From assembly GCA_018003015.1 (NCBI GenBank), contig JAGNEZ010000021.1, positions 1-64,000 of the forward strand: a stretch of 64,000 nucleotides of DNA, written 5' to 3'. The first letter of the stretch is position 1. Each line of letters begins with the position of its first letter. The translations under genes were made by a program, and so were the position numbers. The notes under the pieces were generated by a model, which searched no databases, had not been told where the DNA came from, and worked only from the letters and a program-made list of their open reading frames with translations. Shown here piece after piece: positions 44,802 through 53,376 of this stretch. Origin of the DNA: Phycisphaerae bacterium (GTDB lineage: Bacteria; Planctomycetota; Phycisphaerae; UBA1845; PWPN01).

Positions 44802-44984
44802 CTATCGCCTGCCGAGGACTTGGTTTCGGCCACCCTCCTCTTCGTCGAAATTCCAGAAGCCAATCAGGCCCTTCAAGCCGCCCAACTCGCCGACCCGACA
44901 CTGAGCGGCGGTTTGTTCGACGGTTGCCACGCTAGTGAGCAGCAGCACGACGATCCACAGCACTCTCGAGAGCCTGTCTCTCGT
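44802..44984 (-). pseudogene. Decayed secreted LamG-type protein (start codon now ACG)
   Basis: The frame reads T-RDRLSRVLWIVVLLLTS..., a signal peptide, then GLIGFWNFDEEEG, the opening of a LamG/concanavalin-like domain, and stops 8 codons later. AAGGAG (44991-44996) lies 6 bases before an ACG (44982-44984) where the ATG would be expected. No ATG, GTG or TTG has a suitable SD in this frame. The downstream DNA does not continue the domain in any frame. It is a gene inactivated at the start and truncated. Confidence 0.55.
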
Positions 44985-45417
44985 TGGATACTCCTTTCCC
45001 GACGCTGGTGAAGGGTGACGTCGGATTGATCCACTGGTCTGCGGGCTCGGTCGCTCCCGCGGACCGGCCTCACCTGAGCCGCGTGACAGTTCGGGTCCCA
45101 GCTCGCTCAGGAGGGAATGCAAGTGAACGAACCCACAAGTGGACGCTGATGGTCCCTCTTCAGGCCCGCGCCCGTGGTTCCCGCCGGAGTGCCGGGTGAC
45201 TTGTATGAATGTCTACGGAGGGGCATCAGTAAGGCGTGCACCTCTTATCCTGCCGAACCAGATTGTAGCAGTTTAAATCCCCAAAGACAGGTTTTTCTGT
45301 CGCTTCCATCCGGTGGAGACTGACGGCTGAAAGCTGGGATCGCCGACGGCTGGCCGTTTTGCCCTCCCAGCCGGTACAATGCCGGGGCCGTGTGGTTGCG
45401 GCCGAGGAGTGAAGCCC
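44985..45417. other. Intergenic region with a small hairpin
   Basis: No gene is supported. GACAG (45286-45290) and CTGTC (45297-45301) form a perfect small hairpin with a GTTTTT loop. The region also has an A/T-rich stretch around 45240-45300, unusual for this DNA. Confidence 0.5.
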
Positions 45418-46302
45418 ATGGATCGCAGAGCGTTCATCAGAAGCGGGTTATTGGGAGCGGCGGCCGCGGTTTCGGCCAACTCGTTGCGGGCCCAGTCGGG
45501 CGGGAGTGCCGGCCGGGTGACTGCCCAGGACGTCCACGATTATCTGATGCGTCTGGGTCCATGGGTGGACCTGAAGGATACGGTGGACACCTTCAAGGCC
45601 GGTGATCCGGCCACGGTGGTCAAGAAGATGGCCGTCGCCTGGATGAGCTACACCTGGGCTTTGCGCCAGGCGGTTGAGCAGGGCTGCAACCTGTTCGTGT
45701 GCCACGAGCCGACCTTTTACGATCATGTCGACAAGGACGAGTCGGTTTTCGCCTTTGAAGCCGCCCGCAAGAAACGCGAGTTCGTGCGTGAAAGCAAGCT
45801 GGTCATTGTCCGCTGTCATGACGTCTGGGACCGCGTGGAGAAGGAGGGCATTCCCTCCGCCTGGGCAGAGTTTCTGGGGCTCACCCGGCTGGTGAGGAAG
45901 GACACCTTCTGCCACGTGTACGAGGTTCCGAGCACGACGGTCCACGATTTTGCCCGGGAGGTGGCGGCGAAGGTCGCGTTTCTCGGCCAGCAGGCTGTCG
46001 AGCTCATTGGCCCGGAGAGCAAGCAGATCCGCACGGTGGCGATCGGTACCGGGGCGATCACGCCGTTCCGGCGGATGGTGGGCGAACTGAAGGCCGATCT
46101 GGTCATTGCCACCGACGACGGCTTCTGCTACTGGCGCGACGGGGCCCTGGCCGTGGATATGGAATACCCGGTGATCGTCGTCCATCACGGTTGCTCGGAG
46201 GAGTTTGGCCTGCGTAAGCTGGCCGATCATTTGACCCGGGCCTTTCCGGCCGTGCCGGTGATGTTCATTCCCGAGAAATGCATGTTCAAGACCATTGCGT
46301 GA
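45418..46302 (+). CDS. Tat-exported NIF3-like protein
   Basis: A 294-residue protein with a twin-arginine signal (MDRRAFIRSGLLGAAAA). The mature part resembles NIF3/DUF34 dinuclear-metal proteins: KKMAVAWMSYTWALRQAV, then GCNLFVCHEPTFYDH with the conserved His, and the C-terminal VIATDDGFCYW and VIVVHHGCSEEFG with His and Glu ligand candidates. NIF3 proteins are normally cytosolic, so export is unusual. GAGGAG lies ~8 bases before the ATG. It ends 17 bases before the dehydrogenase gene. Confidence 0.72.
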   Translation: MDRRAFIRSGLLGAAAAVSANSLRAQSGGSAGRVTAQDVHDYLMRLGPWVDLKDTVDTFKAGDPATVVKKMAVAWMSYTWALRQAVEQGCNLFVCHEPTFYDHVDKDESVFAFEAARKKREFVRESKLVIVRCHDVWDRVEKEGIPSAWAEFLGLTRLVRKDTFCHVYEVPSTTVHDFAREVAAKVAFLGQQAVELIGPESKQIRTVAIGTGAITPFRRMVGELKADLVIATDDGFCYWRDGALAVDMEYPVIVVHHGCSEEFGLRKLADHLTRAFPAVPVMFIPEKCMFKTIA

Positions 46303-46319
46303 AAGACGAGGGAGCAGCC

Positions 46320-47477
46320 ATGGGACAAGTGAAGACCCATACCGTTGGCATCATCATGAACGGCGTTACCGGACGCATGGGCACCAACCAGCATCTGATG
46401 CGCTCGATCGTGGCGATCATCAAGCAAGGGGGGGTGAGGATCGGCGAGGGGGAGGTCATCATGCCCGATCCCATCTTGGTTGGGCGTAATCCGGTCAAGC
46501 TCGAGAAGCTGGCGGCCATGTCTGGCGTTGCCGCATGGACGACGGACGTGACCAAGGCCCTGGCCGATCCACGGTATACGGTTTACTTCGACGCCCAGAC
46601 GACCGACCGTCGTGTGGCTGCGGTGAAGCAAGCGATCGCCGCGGGGAAGCACGTTTATTGTGAGAAGCCCACCGCGCTATCCACCGCGGAAGCCCTGGAG
46701 CTGTATCGGCTGGCTACCAAGGCTGGCGTCAAGCACGGGGTGGTTCAGGACAAGCTCTGGCTGCCCGGTCTGTTGAAGCTCAAGATGCTGCGTGATATGG
46801 GCTTCTTCGGGCGGATCCTGTCGGTTCGCGGCGAGTTTGGCTACTGGGTCTTCGAAGGTGATGTTGTTCCCTGCCAGCGGCCGTCCTGGAACTACCGCAA
46901 GGCCGACGGCGGCGGCATCATCTTCGACATGCTCTGCCACTGGCGTTACGTGCTCGACAATCTCTTTGGTCCAGTCAAGAGTGTCTCCTGCCTGGGGGCG
47001 ACGCACATTCCCAAGCGTTGGGACGAAAACGGCCGGCCCTACGACTGCGACACCGATGATGCCGCGTATGCCACCTTTGAGATCGAAGGGGGGATCATTG
47101 CCCACATGAACTCCTCGTGGTGTGTGCGTGTGCGGCGTGACGACCTGCTCACGCTGCAGGTGGACGGCACCCAGGGCAGCGCTGTGGCCGGGTTGCGGCA
47201 ATGCCTGATCCAGCCGGCGGCGGCCACGCCGCGCCCGGTCTGGAATCCGGACGTTGACAGTCCGATCAACCACTTCGACACCTGGGGGCCCGTGCCGACG
47301 ACCATGGACTACGACAATGCGTTCAAAGTGGAGTGGGCGCTTTTCCTCAAGCATGTGGTCAAGGGTGATCCCTTCCGATGGAGTCTGCTCGAAGGTGCCA
47401 AAGGTGTGCAGCTCGCCGAGAAGGGACTGGAGTCCTGGCGGAAGCGGGCGTGGGTTGAGTTGCCGGCGATCGGGTGA
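46320..47477 (+). CDS. Gfo/Idh/MocA-family oxidoreductase
   Basis: A 385-residue NAD(P)-dependent sugar or polyol dehydrogenase. The Rossmann part has a variant dinucleotide motif (GIIMNGVTGRMG) and the conserved catalytic-Lys motif HVYCEKPTALS. The C-terminal beta-sheet domain has GGGIIFDMLCHWRYV with the conserved His and WEVHD-like FEIEGGIIAHMNSSW. No Tat signal, unlike many family members in planctomycetes. The SD GGGAG is ~7 bases before the ATG. It follows the NIF3-like gene by 17 bases, so they are probably co-transcribed and act on the same compound. Confidence 0.85.
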   Translation: MGQVKTHTVGIIMNGVTGRMGTNQHLMRSIVAIIKQGGVRIGEGEVIMPDPILVGRNPVKLEKLAAMSGVAAWTTDVTKALADPRYTVYFDAQTTDRRVAAVKQAIAAGKHVYCEKPTALSTAEALELYRLATKAGVKHGVVQDKLWLPGLLKLKMLRDMGFFGRILSVRGEFGYWVFEGDVVPCQRPSWNYRKADGGGIIFDMLCHWRYVLDNLFGPVKSVSCLGATHIPKRWDENGRPYDCDTDDAAYATFEIEGGIIAHMNSSWCVRVRRDDLLTLQVDGTQGSAVAGLRQCLIQPAAATPRPVWNPDVDSPINHFDTWGPVPTTMDYDNAFKVEWALFLKHVVKGDPFRWSLLEGAKGVQLAEKGLESWRKRAWVELPAIG

Positions 47478-47486
47478 CCTGGCCGC

Positions 47487-47690
47487 TCACTCCGTGTTGT
47501 CTGGTCGCAGGTACTCATGGCCGATGGGATCTCGTCCGGCCTCGGCGTACTTGTCGAACCACTTGAACAGCCGGGTTCGCAGGGTGACCAGCCGCTGGCG
47601 GTATTCGGGCTGGTCGGCCGGGTTGGTGGTTTCGCCGGCGTCCTTCTGGAGATCGTAGAGCTCGTGGGGCCCGCCGCATGCGGCAACATG
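47487..47690 (-). pseudogene. Sulfatase C-terminal remnant
   Basis: The minus-strand frame ending at 47487 reads GGPHELYDLQKDAGETTN, then ADQPEYRQRLVTLRTRLFKW, which is the well-known C-terminal end of arylsulfatase-type enzymes. The frame stays open upstream but has no start codon and no sulfatase catalytic part (no CxPSR). The remainder of the ~450-residue gene has been lost and replaced by the upstream region of the glycosidase gene. Confidence 0.7.
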
Positions 47691-47805
47691 GACTCCAGTC
47701 GGACGGACATTCCGGGTTTCAGCATAGCCATCCTCTCTCGTATCGGCTAGATTGACCTGTTGCCGACTGAAGCCGTGGGGGACGGTTCATGAGAGGTTGC
47801 CATCC

Positions 47806-48924
47806 ATGATGACCATGTCTGAGGGTTGCGGGCGGTTCAATCGACGGGTGTGTCTCCAAGGTGCCGGTGCCGGGCTATTGGGGCTGGTGGTCAACGGGCC
47901 GCGTGCGGCCGGGGCTGCCGAATCCAGCAACGTGATCGAGTTTGAGAAGACGCTCTTCGCCCAGCGGGAGGCGTTCTATCGCCGCCGCAGGGTTGATATG
48001 GTCAGGGCCGGTTTTCGGCCGGTGGGTGGGAAGGTGGCCGACTTTGCCGTGGCGGAGGGCCTGGGCCGCTTTCACTTCTTCTACATCGAGCGGCGGCTGC
48101 AGGAGGGGACACCGTTCTATCCGGGTCACGAGATCTACCTGGGTCATGCCTCGACGGCCGACTTCACTGACTGGGAGGTGCACGATCCGGCGATGATCGT
48201 TCGGCCGGACAGTTGGGAGGAAGCTCACCTCTGGGCCCCGTGCATTGTTCGCCGGGGCGACCGGTTCGTCATGGCGTACACAGGGGTGAATCGGTACATC
48301 AGCCAGGACATCGGCTTTGCGTCGAGCGAGGACCTGTTCACATGGCAGCGGTGGAACAGCAATCCGCTGTCGCCCTGCAAGGGCAAGTCGTGGGCTTTCT
48401 GGCGCGTTGACGGGATTTCCAGCTGCCGCGACCCCAGCATCTGCGCGAATGGAGGCGTTTACTGGCTGATTTACACCGCGAACACCCGAGAAGGTGCCTC
48501 GTGTATCGCGATGGTCTCGAGCACCGATTTCCGCGACTGGCGGGACCACGGCCCGATCTGCGTCGGACCGGCTGACGGCTATGAAGCCCGACTGGAGGGT
48601 GGGCATCCTCAAGGCAGCCTCGAATCGGCCAGCCTGTTGAACCGCGCGGGCCGGTGGATCCTGCTGGTCAAGGCCAAGGTTCGCGGCGACAGCACGTACT
48701 CGTGGATCATCGAGAGTGACAGGAACGACGCCTTTGATTTTGGCAGGCGCCGGTCTTTCTGGCCGGGGGCGGTCGGCATCGAGGTGATCCGGGACCGAGG
48801 TGAGCGGTCGCTTCTCAGTACCTTCTGCGAGGGGTGCATCCGACTGGGGGTGGTCGACTGGAGTGACAGCCGGCCGACGGGCAGGTTCATTGCGAGTGAG
48901 GATGAGCTGAAGGAGTGGCTGTAG
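47806..48924 (+). CDS. Tat-exported five-bladed-propeller glycosidase-like protein
   Basis: A 372-residue exported protein (twin-arginine signal FNRRVCLQGAGAGLLGLVV). The mature part has the five-bladed beta-propeller pattern of clans GH-F/GH-J (GH43/GH32-like): GHEIYLGHASTADFTDWEVH, HLWAPCIVRRGDRFVMAYTG, CRDPSICANGGVYWLIYTA and ESASLLNRAGRWILLVKA, with acidic candidates in CRDPS and LESAS. Substrate cannot be told. AGAGGT lies 8 bases before the ATG. It is downstream of the dehydrogenase across the sulfatase remnant. Confidence 0.72.
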   Translation: MMTMSEGCGRFNRRVCLQGAGAGLLGLVVNGPRAAGAAESSNVIEFEKTLFAQREAFYRRRRVDMVRAGFRPVGGKVADFAVAEGLGRFHFFYIERRLQEGTPFYPGHEIYLGHASTADFTDWEVHDPAMIVRPDSWEEAHLWAPCIVRRGDRFVMAYTGVNRYISQDIGFASSEDLFTWQRWNSNPLSPCKGKSWAFWRVDGISSCRDPSICANGGVYWLIYTANTREGASCIAMVSSTDFRDWRDHGPICVGPADGYEARLEGGHPQGSLESASLLNRAGRWILLVKAKVRGDSTYSWIIESDRNDAFDFGRRRSFWPGAVGIEVIRDRGERSLLSTFCEGCIRLGVVDWSDSRPTGRFIASEDELKEWL

Positions 48925-48961
48925 CCTGGGGCTTGGGGTGGTTGCGGGCGCGGGCATCAGG

Positions 48962-49972
48962 CTATTGCGGACGTGTTGAGCCGACCCGCGTCTTGAGCAA
49001 CTCGATGGCCCGGCGTTCCTGCTCGTCCAGTTGCTCGAGCAGCGACTTCTTTCGCAGGTCGAACGATCGGAAAGGCTCGCCGCCTTGGCGTTGGGAGCCG
49101 TTGTGCAGGCACCAAGCGGCGGCTCCTCCTCGCCGGGCGCCTTGGGCGTCCGTCAGGAAATCCTCCGCTCGGGGCTGCCAGTCGGCGTAGCCGCGACGGA
49201 ACGGTTCCTGGTAGTTGACGGGGACCACCCGTCCCAGGGCCCGCATCCGGGCGAAGTATCGGCGGGTTGTCTCCTCGGTGCTGGCGGGCGAAGCGGCATC
49301 GCGCGGCCGGTGTGGGCAGATGAAGTCCACCTTGACCTTGAGCAAGTAGTCGCGCAGTTCGCGTTCATCGATGTCGCCGCCTTGGGACGCGGTGACCAGC
49401 AGGGTGGGATCGGCCTGTCTGGCGGCCGCACGGAGCTTGACGAGATCATCGAAACTGACGTATCGGGGGTCACGGATGTTGCGTTCGTTGGCGAGGTCGA
49501 GGTACCAGTTGCGGTGTGGGCGCAGGGTGGCCGTGATCGTCTCGACCGCCCGGCGATGACTGTCGAATGTTGCCAGGTATCCCGGCTTCCTGCCGTCGGG
49601 GGAGGCCCGCTGCGGGGCGAGCGTCACGTCCACGACGAGCCCGGCCCGATCGCATTTGGCGACCAGGGCCTTGAGGCGTGTCATGTAGGGCTCGCGAGCT
49701 TTCCCTTGAGCATCGACCGCGGAAGCGTTGTTCTCGCCGGAGTGCCAGGTAGCCCACACCCGGATCCAGTTGAATCCGCTTTCCCGGAGGCGAGCCAGGT
49801 CGCGATGAACGGTTTCGTCGGAGGCATCCAAGCCGCCGTAGTAGCTGATGCCGAGGAGGAAGACCGGCCGGCCGTTCAATGTGAATTGGGTGTCCTTCAC
49901 GCCCAGTTCCGTTCCCGCCTGAAGCGATGGGCTCATCAGCAGCAGGAGCATGACTACCCGTTGACTCGGCAT
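48962..49972 (-). CDS. Secreted GH5-like TIM-barrel hydrolase
   Basis: A 336-residue exported protein (signal RVVMLLLLMSPSLQAG). It has the GH-A pattern: FTLNGRPVFLLGISYYGG, RESGFNWIRVWATW, WYLDLANERNIR with candidate acid/base Glu in NE, and VVPVNYQEPFRRG with a candidate nucleophile Glu. The C-terminus is a charged helix (EQLDEQERRAIELLK). AAAGGAG is 8 bases before the ATG. It is convergent with the propeller glycosidase. The glycan substrate is unknown. Confidence 0.72.
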   Translation of the reverse strand: MPSQRVVMLLLLMSPSLQAGTELGVKDTQFTLNGRPVFLLGISYYGGLDASDETVHRDLARLRESGFNWIRVWATWHSGENNASAVDAQGKAREPYMTRLKALVAKCDRAGLVVDVTLAPQRASPDGRKPGYLATFDSHRRAVETITATLRPHRNWYLDLANERNIRDPRYVSFDDLVKLRAAARQADPTLLVTASQGGDIDERELRDYLLKVKVDFICPHRPRDAASPASTEETTRRYFARMRALGRVVPVNYQEPFRRGYADWQPRAEDFLTDAQGARRGGAAAWCLHNGSQRQGGEPFRSFDLRKKSLLEQLDEQERRAIELLKTRVGSTRPQ

Positions 49973-50107
49973 GAGACGACTCCTTTGGGAATGAGGTTGG
50001 CGTATTGTATCCTCGGCGGTGGCTGAGTCGATCCTGCGGTCGAGTGCGAGGTTTCGAGGCTGCACCGGGAGACGTTGCCGAAGTGGAGCCGGATGGTCCG
50101 GGAGCGC

Positions 50108-52168
50108 TCACTTGCGGGTTATTGTCTTCACTCTAATCTCGCGTCCGCCGGGGCCCTCGGCCGAGTAAGCGACCCACAGCGTGCCTGCGGCGTCGTATGT
50201 GGCGGACGGGAAGCGGGGATTTCCGTCTGCCTCGATCTCGGTTGCGTCGGACCATTTCGATTGCAGGGGGCTCCAGCTTGCCAGTTGCAGCGTCCAGCCT
50301 GTGCGGCGCTGATTCTGACTCCACACCAGGCTGACGGTTTGGTCGGGGGCGACGGCCAGGATGGGTGTGCACACGTTGGTGCTCGGGGGGCTCAGTGCCT
50401 GGGCGGGCTGGGGGCGGGTGGCGCTCATGTCTCGTTGGGTGACCTGGACCGTCTTGCGGTTGGCGCCCGCGTCGTCATCCCAGCCGAGTGCGTCCCAAGC
50501 GCACCAGATCTGGTCCTTGCGGTCGACGACGAGGGTGGGAGTGACGTCGATGGATCGCCCGCTGACGTGCCTGGCCTGGCCGAGGCGGAGGTCCTGGCCG
50601 ACCTCGCGGAGGAAGATCGTTGGGCACTCGGCATCCCGGGTGTAGCCCGGTGGCGTGTGATAATCCCAGCTCCAGCCCAGGAGGATGCCGTCACGATAGG
50701 CCGCGACGGTCGGATCGCTGTGGTCTTCGTAGTTGGGCACATCCGTCGGGCTGACCTGCATTTCCGGCGACCATTCTTTCCCGTCGTACCGCCGGACATA
50801 CACCTCCTTGTCGCGCGAGAACCGACCCATTCTGTGCCAGCGGTAGTACGTGCACCAGATCCGTCCTTTTCGGTCGCAGGCCATTCTCGCGTGCATGGCG
50901 TCGTTGTCGGCGTGGCTGAGCTGCATGGCGGGGGCCGGTTTGCCGGTCGCGTCCAAGGAGGTGACGAACACGTTGTATTTCTTGCCGTCGGAGTTGCTTG
51001 TCCAGCTGATCCAGGCCTGTTTCTGGTGGTCGACGAGGACCGAGGCGTCGAACTCGTCGGCCTCGGTGGCGGCCACCGGTCGGTCCTGCGACCAGCCCCG
51101 GCCGTCGTGGACCCGTACGAAGATGTCGTTGTTGCCCCGACGGTTGCCGGAGAAGACGAGGTAAGTGGTTTTGTCCGGTCCGCAGGCCAAAGCGGGGAAC
51201 CGTTCCGAAGGGCGCGCCTTGTCGATTTCGCCCGACCGTTCCAGTGTTGCCCGCATGTACGATACCCCGTCGCGAACGATCACCTGGGCTTCCGGTTGGG
51301 GCTGGACGAGGTTCTCGAGGCTGGCGGCCAGGGAGGTCATTTTCGGGTTGTTGGCCCGGTAGACCACTTGACCCGAGTGATCGACGAGCATGATGAAGGT
51401 CCACCCATCGGGGTTGTACCTCTTTTCGAAGGTGCGATCGGGGTCGAGCACGTTGACAAAGGGTAGCCGGTAGTGCCGCTGGAACTCGAGCGATTCCAGC
51501 TCGTTGTCGCCGGAGACGCTGCGGATGAACTGCACGCCGCGCGGTCCGAAGCTGGCGGCCAGATCTGCGAACGGTTCTGCGTCCTGCTGGCATCCGCCGC
51601 ACCAGCATGCGCCGAGGATGATCGCCACCGGTGTGCGGACATAGTCGCTCGAGCGGATCTCCCGGCCGAAGGTATCCTGGAGCTTGAACTCCAGGGTGGA
51701 CGTCTCGTGGTCTGGTTCCGGATCTTCCTCTTCGGCTGCCGGTTCCGATGTCGCCCTGGTGCCGGCCTTGGACGGGCCGGTCTTGAACGAGATGGGGTAG
51801 GGGATGGCCGGTTCGCCACTTTTGCTGCGGAAGTTCTGGAACCGGTCGCTGTTGATGCTCAGCCAATACTCGTGGTTGGGTTTCAGCCGGACAGGCAGGA
51901 TACACGTGCGAGCGTTGATCCAGCGGGGCTTGTCTCGTGTGGTGGGGAAGGTGGGTCCACCGCCAACCCAGGAGAAGCCGCGGGTGTTCATGTCCTGATC
52001 GAAGGTGACACGGATCGAGCTGAGGGCGGGGTCGACACTGGTTGCGTCCGGCAACGGGGTGGAGGTAGTGACTCTCGGCGGGGCGGCGGGCGCCGGGGTC
52101 CCGGTGGCGGCCAGGGCCGCTGCGGACAGCAGGGCATTGCGGAGGAGTAGCAGGCTGGCTTTTGGCAT
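50108..52168 (-). CDS. Exported Ig-like / thioredoxin-like / beta-propeller protein
   Basis: A 686-residue protein with a signal peptide (LLSAAALAATGTPAPAA). Residues ~32-130 are a bacterial Ig-like domain (STPLPDATSVDPALSSIRVT). Residues ~155-290 are a thioredoxin/AhpC-like fold with active site GACWCGGC, so a CxxC pair is kept. The rest is a beta-propeller with repeated blades of sialidase/BNR type (YVRRYDGKEWSPEMQVS, CAWDALGWDDDAG, AVAPDQTVSLVWSQN). It may tie redox or peroxide reduction to carbohydrate binding. GGGAG is 9 bases before the ATG. An 11-base direct repeat lies 50-70 bases upstream. Confidence 0.75.
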   Translation of the reverse strand: MPKASLLLLRNALLSAAALAATGTPAPAAPPRVTTSTPLPDATSVDPALSSIRVTFDQDMNTRGFSWVGGGPTFPTTRDKPRWINARTCILPVRLKPNHEYWLSINSDRFQNFRSKSGEPAIPYPISFKTGPSKAGTRATSEPAAEEEDPEPDHETSTLEFKLQDTFGREIRSSDYVRTPVAIILGACWCGGCQQDAEPFADLAASFGPRGVQFIRSVSGDNELESLEFQRHYRLPFVNVLDPDRTFEKRYNPDGWTFIMLVDHSGQVVYRANNPKMTSLAASLENLVQPQPEAQVIVRDGVSYMRATLERSGEIDKARPSERFPALACGPDKTTYLVFSGNRRGNNDIFVRVHDGRGWSQDRPVAATEADEFDASVLVDHQKQAWISWTSNSDGKKYNVFVTSLDATGKPAPAMQLSHADNDAMHARMACDRKGRIWCTYYRWHRMGRFSRDKEVYVRRYDGKEWSPEMQVSPTDVPNYEDHSDPTVAAYRDGILLGWSWDYHTPPGYTRDAECPTIFLREVGQDLRLGQARHVSGRSIDVTPTLVVDRKDQIWCAWDALGWDDDAGANRKTVQVTQRDMSATRPQPAQALSPPSTNVCTPILAVAPDQTVSLVWSQNQRRTGWTLQLASWSPLQSKWSDATEIEADGNPRFPSATYDAAGTLWVAYSAEGPGGREIRVKTITRK

Positions 52169-52217
52169 GATTGGCGTCTCCCTGGCCGACGATGGCTGCG
52201 GAGGAGTCTACCGGCGG

Positions 52218-52238
52218 CATGTTACCGTCATGTTACCG
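52218..52238. repeat. 11-base-period direct repeat upstream of the Ig/thioredoxin gene
   Basis: CATGTTACCG occurs at 52218-52227 and again at 52229-52238. An 11-base period is the spacing of PhoB/OmpR-type regulator sites. It lies 50-70 bases before the start of the minus-strand gene. Confidence 0.5.
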
Positions 52239-52486
52239 GGGGATCCCGGACTGATCTATTCTGGGTTGTAGGGTCTGGTGGCTGAAGGAATCGCTGTCCA
52301 GTGTTGGTGTGCTGGCGGGCTTGGCGAAGCGTCTTGTCGGGTGTTCTCGAGATAGCGTCGGTCCGGGCTACGGTCCCTGTTGCGGGGCGAGTGTGTGGGT
52401 TATAACCGTGTTGAGGCGTACGGGTGCGGCTGATCGGGTCGTCGGACTGGATTTCGATCCAGCGGGCGGGGTGTTGGGGTCTTGCG
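52239..52486. promoter_or_regulatory. Divergent spacer with a palindrome over a -10-like site
   Basis: GGTTATAACC (52398-52407) is a perfect 10-base palindrome containing TATAAC, a plausible -10 for the ABC gene; TTGCGG lies 15 bases upstream, a short spacing. No gene is seen in the spacer. Confidence 0.4.
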
Positions 52487-53371
52487 GTGGATGCGATCGT
52501 TGCGGAGTCACTGACGCGGCGGTACGGCCGGCGGACCGGAATTGAGGAGCTCAACCTGGTGGTGCGGGAGGGGGTCCTGTCCGGTTTTCTCGGTCCCAAT
52601 GGTGCCGGGAAAACGACTACGATCCGCGTACTTCTCGGGTTCCTGCGTCCGACCTCGGGCCGGGCGAGCTTGTTTGGCCTGGACTGCTGGCAGCGCTCAC
52701 ACCGGGCGAAGGCGGAGGTGGGCTACCTTCCGGGTGACCTCCGCCTCCATCCCTGGATGGACGGGCGGCAGGCCCTTCGGCTCTTCGGGGCGATCCGGCG
52801 TCGCGATCTGATGGTTGAGGGGCGCCGTCTGGCTGAGGAGTTCAATCTCGACCTCCGCGTCAAGGCCCGGCAGATGTCGCGGGGCATGAGACAGAAACTT
52901 GGCCTGATCCTGGCCATGGCTCACCGGCCGCGTCTGCTGATCCTGGATGAGCCGACCACGGCTCTTGATCCGCTGATGCAGGAGCAGCTGCACGGTCATC
53001 TTCGCGAACTGGCGGCTGCCGGGCACACGGTTTTCTTCTCCAGCCACACGCTCAGTGAGGTGGAGCAGCTGTGCGACCGGGTGGCCATCGTGCGTGAAGG
53101 GCGGGTGATTGTGGACGCCGGTCTTGACGAGCTCCGCGGCCGTTCGCGGCGGGAGGTCATGATCCGGTGGAAGGGCGTGGCCCAGGCCGAGCAGGTTCCG
53201 CCGCCGTTTCTCGAGGTTCGCCGGCGTGATGGGCAGACCTGGAGCTGTCTGCTGGCCGGCTCTCCGGAGGATCTGCTGCAATGGGCTGCTGGCCGGCCGA
53301 TCGAGGATTTCAGCGTTGGACGACCGGATCTGGACACGCTGTTTCGCGGGTACTATCGGCAAGGGGGCTAG
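52487..53371 (+). CDS. ABC transporter ATP-binding subunit
   Basis: A 294-residue ATPase of the drug/gliding-type exporter class (ABC-2 systems). Walker A is GPNGAGKTTT, the signature is MSRGMRQKLGL, Walker B is RLLILDEPTT, and the H-loop is FFSSHTLSEVEQL. The GTG start (VDAIVAESLTRRYG) matches the usual family N-terminus; upstream in-frame starts add a non-conserved extension. It lies 5 bases before the permease gene, so the two form a pair. The substrate is unknown. Confidence 0.9.
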   Translation: MDAIVAESLTRRYGRRTGIEELNLVVREGVLSGFLGPNGAGKTTTIRVLLGFLRPTSGRASLFGLDCWQRSHRAKAEVGYLPGDLRLHPWMDGRQALRLFGAIRRRDLMVEGRRLAEEFNLDLRVKARQMSRGMRQKLGLILAMAHRPRLLILDEPTTALDPLMQEQLHGHLRELAAAGHTVFFSSHTLSEVEQLCDRVAIVREGRVIVDAGLDELRGRSRREVMIRWKGVAQAEQVPPPFLEVRRRDGQTWSCLLAGSPEDLLQWAAGRPIEDFSVGRPDLDTLFRGYYRQGG

Positions 53372-53376
53372 GCGCC

